In this document: in pieces, positions 58,348 through 64,000 of the stretch | Position numbering within the stretch: the first letter of the stretch is position 1 | Layout of the letters: each line of letters begins with the position of its first letter | Assembly (NCBI GenBank): GCA_002307275.1 | Contig: DBTX01000021.1 | Location: 1-64,000, forward strand | Source: Hungateiclostridiaceae bacterium UBA1305 | GTDB lineage: Bacteria > Bacillota > Clostridia > Acetivibrionales > DTU013 | DNA: 64,000 nt | Direction: 5' to 3' | Program-made: the position numbers and the translations under genes | Notes under the pieces: model-generated | Database searches by the model: none | Told to the model about the DNA's origin: nothing | Seen by the model: the letters and a program-made list of their open reading frames with translations, nothing else

Positions 58348-59574
58348 ATGGCGACAGTTCTTGTTTATATTTGTGCTTATAATGCGGAAAATACATTAAG
58401 ACGCACTATAGACAGTGTTTTTGCTCAGACATACCATAACTGGGTTTGTTACATCGTCAATAACGGGTCTGCAGACGGCACCGGTGCCATTATCCGTGAG
58501 TATGCAGATTTCGATAGCCGCGTAATTCCGTTGGCAAATAAAAAAAATCAAGTTTGGGAACGGGGAAATAGAAGCATGGAGTTGATTCGGCAATATAATG
58601 ACGACGATTTTTTCTGTATTCTTGATGCAGACGATGAATACAAGCCAGACTTCCTTGAAAAATCTATCGCTTTTATGAAAGAGCATAATCTTAACATTAC
58701 TGTATGCGGAAGTGTTTTTATTGACACACAGACCAATACGGTATGCGGGATCAGAGAAGTAAGACAAAACGTAGTTATTGAGGGACAGCTTTTTTCAGAT
58801 ATGTTCCCACACTACCACCAATTTATGAGGACCACATGGGGTAAGCTATATTCAATATCCGTGTTTCGCAAGTATGATTATTCTCGTGTGCCGTCTATCA
58901 ACTATGGATGGGATACTCTATATGCACAGGAAAATTTTCGCAATGCCAACCGCATTGGAATCCTGGCGGGAACCCTACACAAATACTACATTTCGCCTAA
59001 ATCATCTTCCTATATATGGGATGCAAAACGTATAGAAAGTGACAACATCCTCTTTGACACGGCCAAGGACTTCCTCATATGCAAGTGTGGCAGCCTTTTG
59101 GCGCGTAACAAAGAATTCCTCCTGGGGGTCTATATGAGCGCACTCAGTGATACACTGAAAGTATTACTGAACGCAGGTATAAGCAAAAGGGAAAAGCTCG
59201 ATTCGCTAGGGAGTATGTTTCTGTGTATAAACACCAAAGTACTGGCAGCGAGTGAGCACTTTGGTGCAGCATGCGGCAGCGAGGTAGAGTGGACAAAGTG
59301 GCGAAGGGAGTTGTTTAAAGAGGCAGCACAATGGCTTCTTAATCAGGAGGAAGTGGCAGACGAGCAAGTGGAGGGCTTCTGTGAACTTGGTGAGTTTCTC
59401 TGCGCTGCCTGCGAAAATGCAGAGGGTTGGCTGTTTTTCAAGAAACTCCTTGTTACGTTTTTGATTGATAGTGGACGTGTGGATGAAGTGAACCCAAAGC
59501 TAGACGAGTTGCTTGAACTACAACCTAACGATGCAGAGATTGAAGTTCTGGGCAGAAAAAGGGGGGCAAGGTAA
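58348..59574 (+). CDS. GT2 glycosyltransferase
   Basis: 408 residues. GT-A motifs: VLVYICAYNAENTLRRTIDSVF, YIVNNGSADGTGAIIREYA, CILDADDEYKPDFLE with DADD. The C-terminal 120 residues are helical and rich in acidic and Leu residues, possibly TPR-like. It is the last gene of the cassette. GAGAGGGTAAAACATT precedes the ATG. Confidence 0.88.
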   Translation: MATVLVYICAYNAENTLRRTIDSVFAQTYHNWVCYIVNNGSADGTGAIIREYADFDSRVIPLANKKNQVWERGNRSMELIRQYNDDDFFCILDADDEYKPDFLEKSIAFMKEHNLNITVCGSVFIDTQTNTVCGIREVRQNVVIEGQLFSDMFPHYHQFMRTTWGKLYSISVFRKYDYSRVPSINYGWDTLYAQENFRNANRIGILAGTLHKYYISPKSSSYIWDAKRIESDNILFDTAKDFLICKCGSLLARNKEFLLGVYMSALSDTLKVLLNAGISKREKLDSLGSMFLCINTKVLAASEHFGAACGSEVEWTKWRRELFKEAAQWLLNQEEVADEQVEGFCELGEFLCAACENAEGWLFFKKLLVTFLIDSGRVDEVNPKLDELLELQPNDAEIEVLGRKRGAR

Positions 59575-59887
59575 AATTCGAAAAGTTAGGCTTGGTTAAC
59601 GATTTTATTCTCCCAAGAACATGCAAGAACGGTCAGTGAATATTCTCAATATTGCCCGTTCCTGTACAGAAACCCAATAATTGCTCTGGTTGCTCCTCGC
59701 ATTGCACTATCCTGTTTTTAGGCAAAAACTGTGTATATTATTGGGCCTTAACTGAGATAAATACACTAAATAATGGTGATGAATCAAAAGATTTCATTAT
59801 CTAAAACCACTGTTATTACAATTAACTTTATAAGCTCTGTTTACTGCTTCCTTAGCAATACTCAATTTAATATCCTTTCTTGATACC
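59575..59887. other. Intergenic region between convergent glycan cassette and yvyF
   Basis: 313 bp without a gene. GAACGG (59627-59632) and CCGTTC (59656-59661) enclose a second small palindrome AATATT-CTC-AATATT, forming a cruciform-like hairpin that may end transcription from either side, although no long T run follows. Confidence 0.5.
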
Positions 59888-60313
59888 CTATTTCCCTTCA
59901 TCCTTATTCAGGTAACGCATACCGATCACTTTCCTTGAAGCATCAGAAATGCCGCCGATTTCGCTCTTCATCTGACTTGCAGTAGCTTTGAGCTCCGATG
60001 CAAGATTTCTCTCACACTCATCACAAAATCTTCCGCTTTTTATAGATTTCCCGCAGTTCTCGCATTCCAGAATCATATTGCCGTCATCTCCGGTGATTTC
60101 AAGTCTACCGTCCTTTAAAAACCTTCTGATCTTTTCCACACCGATATCAAGTTCTATCGATACCTGTGTAATACTTGATCCGGGATTTCTATACAAATAA
60201 TCCTTGATTTTTTTAAAATCCTCTTCCTCTGCTTGTTTGCATATCGGGCAAATCGGTGATCCGATATAATTGAAAATCTTCCCGCATTTTCTGCAATTTC
60301 TGACCTCTGACAC
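59888..60313 (-). CDS. yvyF: YvyF-like flagellar region protein (TIGR03826 type)
   Basis: 141 residues from a GTG at 60313 (GGGGAGGGATTCAC before it). Two Cys-pair zinc-ribbon-like motifs (CRKCGKIF with CPICKQAEE near 8-30, and CENCGKSI with CDECERNL near 83-105) flank a helix-turn-helix-like middle (SITQVSIELDIGVEKIRRFLKDG). The gene normally lies between comFC and flgM; here flgM is 13 kb away because of the glycan cassette. In Bacillus its role in flagellar gene control is poorly known. Confidence 0.85.
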   Translation of the reverse strand: MSEVRNCRKCGKIFNYIGSPICPICKQAEEEDFKKIKDYLYRNPGSSITQVSIELDIGVEKIRRFLKDGRLEITGDDGNMILECENCGKSIKSGRFCDECERNLASELKATASQMKSEIGGISDASRKVIGMRYLNKDEGK

Positions 60314-60328
60314 GTGAATCCCTCCCCG

Positions 60329-61009
60329 TTAATATTTTCTTCCTGTGGCAACCACTGCGGCAGTCACTTTTGTTACGCCCGCCTGTTTAAGCATTTTGCT
60401 GCATTCTTCCACTGTCGAGCCTGTAGTAAGTATATCATCCACCAGTAATATGGATTTCCCTTTTATCCTTGTCTGTCCTTTAACAAGAAAAGCCCCTTTT
60501 ATATTCTCCTGCCTGTTTTGCCTGCTCAAAAGGCTTTGTGAATTCGTATACTTTTGCCGTTTTAACAGACCTGAACATTCCGGCAGATGAAGTTCCCTGC
60601 TGAGAGCCCTGGATACCAGATATGCCTGATTGTATCCCCTTGCGAATTCTTTCTGCCTGTGTAAGGGAACGCTCATCACCATATTATACTGCTTTATATC
60701 TATTATTTTTTTCAGCCTGCAGGCAAGCAGTCTTGCAAATGTCCTATAATAGCTCGGTTTGTTGTAAAACTTAAACCTGATAAGCGAATCCTTTGCCATG
60801 CCCGTATATTGGAATACGCTTACCGCTCCGTCGCAGTGACCACCCGTTTCATTCTCCAGCACAGGCATCAGCGTTTCCCTCGAGAACGGCAGCTTTGCGT
60901 AGCAGGCGCTGCATATATGGAGTGCTATGTCATTTCCAAGCGATTCCCTGCAAAAAATACACTTCGGCGGGTATATCGTATTGGCAATTCTCTCAAGAAT
61001 CCCCAACAA
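60329..61009 (-). CDS. comFC: ComFC/amidophosphoribosyltransferase-family protein
   Basis: 226 residues from a TTG at 61009 (AAAGGAGCTGATGC before it). N-terminal CIFCRESL and ICSACYAKLPF form a four-Cys zinc site. The phosphoribosyltransferase domain has VPLHRQKEFARGYNQAYLVSRAL and ILLVDDILTTGSTVEECSKML, the PRPP-binding motif. It is linked to DNA uptake in naturally competent Firmicutes, and may also act in DNA repair. It lies between recD2 and yvyF. Confidence 0.9.
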   Translation of the reverse strand: MLGILERIANTIYPPKCIFCRESLGNDIALHICSACYAKLPFSRETLMPVLENETGGHCDGAVSVFQYTGMAKDSLIRFKFYNKPSYYRTFARLLACRLKKIIDIKQYNMVMSVPLHRQKEFARGYNQAYLVSRALSRELHLPECSGLLKRQKYTNSQSLLSRQNRQENIKGAFLVKGQTRIKGKSILLVDDILTTGSTVEECSKMLKQAGVTKVTAAVVATGRKY

Positions 61010-61061
61010 GCATCAGCTCCTTTTTACATCACACTCCGAACACAAATTATATATCGGCATA

Positions 61062-63266
61062 TCAGGAAAATTTTTTTAGCTTAACAGAGAGTCCCGAATT
61101 TCTTAATGTTTCCCTTTGATTTTCGACCATGCTTTGTAAAGAGGCTTCCTCTCCAACCAGCACTACCATCTTTTTTGCCCTTGTCACGGCAGTATACAGC
61201 AAATTCCTGGTCATAAGAACCTGCGGACCCGGGAAGATCGGAATAACAACTACAGGGAATTCCGAACCCTGACTTTTGTGTATGGTCACTGCAAACGCCG
61301 GTTCAATTTCATCGAGTATGCTAAAATCGTATTCTACCAGCCTCTCATCATCGAAAAGCACTTCCATTGTCTGAGCTTCTTCATTTATTTTACTGATCAT
61401 GCCTACATCTCCGTTGAATACGCCCGTTCCATCCATCAGCTTGTTCCCCGGCTTCTCCCACCTGAGGGAATAATTATTCCGGACCTGCATGACCTTGTCT
61501 CCTTCCCTGAAAATATAGTCTCTGGAAACCTTTTCGGCTTTGTTCCGATCAGCCGGGTTGAGTACCTTTTGCAATTCCAGGTTCAGATTAATAACTCCCG
61601 CCGGACTTTTTTTCGTTGGAGAAAGTACCTGAATGTCTTTCATCGGTTCAAAGCCATAGGTCTCCGGAAGCCTCCGGCTGCAAAGATCAACCAAAGTACG
61701 GGTGATTGAATCCAACCCATTCCGTGCAACAAAGAAAAAGTCCTTGTCCCGTGCATTCAGGACCGGCACTTCGCCTCTATTGATCCTGTGTGCATTGACA
61801 ATTATCATGCTCTCGCCCGCCTGCCTGAATATCTCGGTCAGCCTGACAGTCTTTATCATATTGCAGCCGATAATATCCTCAAGGACACACCCAGCGCCGA
61901 CGGAAGGCAGTTGATCGGCATCTCCGGCAAGAATCAGCCGTGAACCTGCCGCAACCGCTTTAAGCAGATGATTCATCAAAAGGATATCCACCATCGACAT
62001 TTCATCAATAATGATCACATCCGCTTCAATCGGATTTGTATCATTACGGAGGAACAACAACTCCTTATCATCCCCGGCATAGCCTATTTCCAGCAGGCGA
62101 TGGATCGTACGCGCTTCAAATCCGGTAGCCTCCGACATTCTTTTGGCAGCGCGTCCTGTCGGCGCGGCAAGCGTGACCTGATGCCCGTCACCGACAAGGA
62201 GCCTGATGATACTCTTGATTATGGTAGTCTTTCCGGTTCCCGGCCCGCCGGTTATTACAAGTACTCCACTGGTCATGGCTTCGCGTATTGCCATCCGCTG
62301 CATCTCCGCCAGCTCTATACCTTCTTCTCTCTGAAATCTCTCAAGCTTGTCCTCGAAATCATCCAGCGCCAGATTGAATTGTGTCTGGGAAAGCTCCAGC
62401 AGCCTTTTACATACACTTTGTTCCGCGTTGTGAAAGGAGGCTAAATAAATATGGTTCGAGTCTTCACCTTTCTCAGTCACAATAGCCTTATCAAATATCA
62501 GTGTTATCAAGGCATCTTCAATGTCCAGCGCTTCCGTGTCCAACAGGCTTGCGGCATTCTCCCTGAGAACGTTCTCCTGCATATAGGTGTGCCCGTTTGA
62601 AGCCGCATTTGATAGAAGGTACTTTATTCCGCTTTTAATACGAAATCTGGAAGCCGGGTCAATTCCAAGCTTCATTGCAATTCTATCAGCTGTCTTGAAG
62701 CCTATGCCGAAAACATCTTCACACAGTCTGTAAGGATTTTCCCTTAAGATTGCTACTGCATTTTCTGCATAAGCCTTGTAAATCTTTATACAAATCGACG
62801 GAGATACTCCATATTCCTGCAGAAATATGACAACATCCTGAAGGCCCTTTTGCTCATTTAGTGCCTGTCCTATCGCTGAAGCCTTTTCTAGGCTAATCCC
62901 TTTTATTTCCGACAATCTCAGTGGATTGGCATTGATAATTTCCAATGTCGCAACACCGAATTTTCCCGTAATTTTTGCTGCTGTAGCCGGGCCAACGCCT
63001 TTTACTATTCCGGAGGCAAGGTATTTTTCAATAGCATCGACAGTCCTTGGCATAACTTTTTCATATAACTCCACCTTAAACTGTTCCCCGTAATCAGGAT
63101 GGCTTACCCACTTGCCACTGGCCTTTATCGTTTCGCCCATATTGATAAATGGCATATATCCGACTGCAGTGACACTGTCATTGCCGCACCGTACGTCGCA
63201 GACAGTATAACCGTTCGCTTCATTTGTGTATATAATGTCCTCGACTGTACCCTCTATTTCAATCAA
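61062..63266 (-). CDS. recD2: SF1B DNA helicase RecD2
   Basis: 734 residues from a TTG at 63266 (GGAGAGATATACA before it). N-terminal OB-like and helix-hairpin-helix parts (SGIVKGVGPATAAKI, SEIKGISLEKASAIGQ) are followed by the helicase core: GGPGTGKTT, DVIIIDEMSMVD, LILAGDADQLPSVG, and motif with VTIHKSQGSEFPVVV, ending LLYTAVTRAKKMVVLVG. This is RecD2 of organisms without RecBC. It opens the leftward string recD2-comFC-yvyF, though an upstream small gene may belong too. Confidence 0.95.
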   Translation of the reverse strand: MIEIEGTVEDIIYTNEANGYTVCDVRCGNDSVTAVGYMPFINMGETIKASGKWVSHPDYGEQFKVELYEKVMPRTVDAIEKYLASGIVKGVGPATAAKITGKFGVATLEIINANPLRLSEIKGISLEKASAIGQALNEQKGLQDVVIFLQEYGVSPSICIKIYKAYAENAVAILRENPYRLCEDVFGIGFKTADRIAMKLGIDPASRFRIKSGIKYLLSNAASNGHTYMQENVLRENAASLLDTEALDIEDALITLIFDKAIVTEKGEDSNHIYLASFHNAEQSVCKRLLELSQTQFNLALDDFEDKLERFQREEGIELAEMQRMAIREAMTSGVLVITGGPGTGKTTIIKSIIRLLVGDGHQVTLAAPTGRAAKRMSEATGFEARTIHRLLEIGYAGDDKELLFLRNDTNPIEADVIIIDEMSMVDILLMNHLLKAVAAGSRLILAGDADQLPSVGAGCVLEDIIGCNMIKTVRLTEIFRQAGESMIIVNAHRINRGEVPVLNARDKDFFFVARNGLDSITRTLVDLCSRRLPETYGFEPMKDIQVLSPTKKSPAGVINLNLELQKVLNPADRNKAEKVSRDYIFREGDKVMQVRNNYSLRWEKPGNKLMDGTGVFNGDVGMISKINEEAQTMEVLFDDERLVEYDFSILDEIEPAFAVTIHKSQGSEFPVVVIPIFPGPQVLMTRNLLYTAVTRAKKMVVLVGEEASLQSMVENQRETLRNSGLSVKLKKFS

Positions 63267-63334
63267 TGTATATCTCTCCGTCGTATGACTTTCTTCGCAG
63301 TAGAATTAAAACATTTTAACATCTTTAGTATATA

Positions 63335-63790
63335 TTATTTTGGAGAGTGTGAAAAGATAGTGAAATCTTCAAAAATGTGCTCCCTATCCTCAAACTTCAA
63401 TACCTCTACATTTGAAAAATCTTTTTGCAGCTTTTCCAGCAGCAGGAAAGTATTATCAGAGGAATCCATATCAATGATGACCAGACTATTGTCCGACATA
63501 ACCCTGGATGCGAAATCATTCTTAACAGCAGTTCTGACAATATATTCGATCTGCTCCTCCGCATCCCTGACAAGCAGTATCATACGCACACCAGAACGCA
63601 TGGGCAAGTAGTTGACACAGTCAACGACCAGACCAGGGCGCATTGGCGAGCAGTTGATACCGTCAACGACCAGCCTAGGAGGTTTTCCCGGACTCCTTCC
63701 GAAAAAATGCACCGCAACTGTGCGTCCAAGGATAAACAGGCCGTATATAGCCAAAAGACAACCGACCAGCTTGAAAAGTATGTAAATCAA
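63335..63790 (-). CDS. Small membrane protein of unknown function with an internal 14-residue repeat
   Basis: About 151 residues using the TTG at 63790, which has AAGGAGGGTCGAGT before it; an upstream GTG at 63838 lacks a good ribosome site. There is one N-terminal membrane helix (LVGCLLAIYGLFILG). Two tandem copies of a 14-residue block (LVVDGINCSPMRPG and LVVDCVNYLPMRSG) follow. The C-terminal 90 residues (MILLVRDAEEQIEYIVRTAV, SLVIIDMDSSDNTFLLLEKLQ) recall the start of GT2 glycosyltransferase folds, but the catalytic part is absent. It lies 68 bp before recD2. Function unknown. Confidence 0.7.
   Translation of the reverse strand: MIYILFKLVGCLLAIYGLFILGRTVAVHFFGRSPGKPPRLVVDGINCSPMRPGLVVDCVNYLPMRSGVRMILLVRDAEEQIEYIVRTAVKNDFASRVMSDNSLVIIDMDSSDNTFLLLEKLQKDFSNVEVLKFEDREHIFEDFTIFSHSPK
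63597..63680. repeat. Two tandem 42-bp units within the small membrane protein gene
   Basis: Units 63597-63638 and 63639-63680 share most positions, including the block GTCAACGACCAG. The 42-bp period (14 codons) keeps the frame. Confidence 0.85.
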
Positions 63791-64000
63791 ACTCGACCCT
63801 CCTTGTAAAATTACTGAGAATATTATATTATTCATCACTTGGGTTTTTGCTACAGATTATTCAAAAATATCGCGATATATGCCGAAGGTACTATTGTATT
63901 TAATATACATACTGAAATCAAGATTATCGAAATTTTATCAAAAAAATAAGGGCCGGTAAATGACGACGATTCTCACCCGCCATATACCAGTTCCTCATTT

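Noticed and set aside
63973..64000. Last codons of another leftward gene (NEELVYGG-stop)
   Set aside because: Only eight codons are inside the window, too few to claim.

Overview
The window reads as chromosome from an anaerobic, flagellated, low-to-mid GC Clostridia-type Firmicute. The supporting signs are GGAGG ribosome sites, GTG and TTG starts, a CsrA/FliW-controlled flagellin, SLH surface proteins, RecD2, a Gram-positive SOS box and ferredoxin-linked and radical SAM enzymes. A cellulolytic Ruminiclostridium/Acetivibrio-like relative is possible, but I cannot fix the genus from sequence alone.

Layout. 1-1081: the end of an isoaspartyl dipeptidase gene and a LexA-like repressor that lacks the self-cleavage residues. 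1169-7055: an oligopeptide ABC transporter (oppBCDF and the binding protein, transcribed leftward). 7056-13744: a DMT exporter, leuCDB, an AraC-type regulator and a ribbon-helix-helix/MazF toxin-antitoxin pair. 14286-14654: a small PC4/YdbC-like nucleic acid binding protein whose promoter carries an SOS box across its -35 element.

14843-29312 is a long leftward locus for a Tad/Flp-like secretion or pilus apparatus. In transcription order it encodes a Ser/Thr kinase fused to a MinD/CpaE-like domain that lacks a P-loop, a TadA-like ATPase, a CpaB-like SAF protein, a TadZ/CpaE-like ATPase, a second TadA-like ATPase with a long Asn/Ser tract, a TadB/TadC-type membrane protein, a pilin-like protein, two TadE-like proteins (one ending in an Ada-like Cys/His motif), an SLH protein and a 796-residue secreted protein. 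I see no prepilin peptidase in the window and no processing site in the pilin-like protein. The locus is the best candidate here for a poorly described envelope system.

29825-33134 holds a PflX-like radical SAM gene carrying an in-frame palindromic insertion, a membrane-anchored alpha/beta hydrolase without the usual His, and a short FliD-like protein. 33219-46795 is the late flagellar cluster (flgM, flgN, two flgK, flgL, a DUF6470-type gene, fliW, csrA, a glycosyltransferase, flagellin, flaG, fliD, fliS and a FliT/FlgN-like gene) with recognisable sigma-D promoters and CsrA sites in the flagellin leader. 47145-59574 is a ten-gene rightward glycan cassette (nucleotidyltransferase, FkbM and TylF methyltransferases, three GT2 domains, two radical SAM proteins, a pyruvyltransferase-like protein and a ferredoxin-type aldo/keto reductase). 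It separates flgM from its usual neighbours yvyF and comFC and probably builds the flagellin or surface glycan. 59888-63790 holds yvyF, comFC, recD2 and a small membrane protein.

A recurring oddity is that three unrelated genes (leuC, the pflX-like gene and the pilin-like gene) end inside short tandem repeats that span their stop codons and continue downstream. Each looks like an amplification of the gene's own 3' end. Two further coding or intergenic tandem repeats (42 and 48 bp) and an in-frame palindromic insertion suggest a genome prone to short-repeat expansion.
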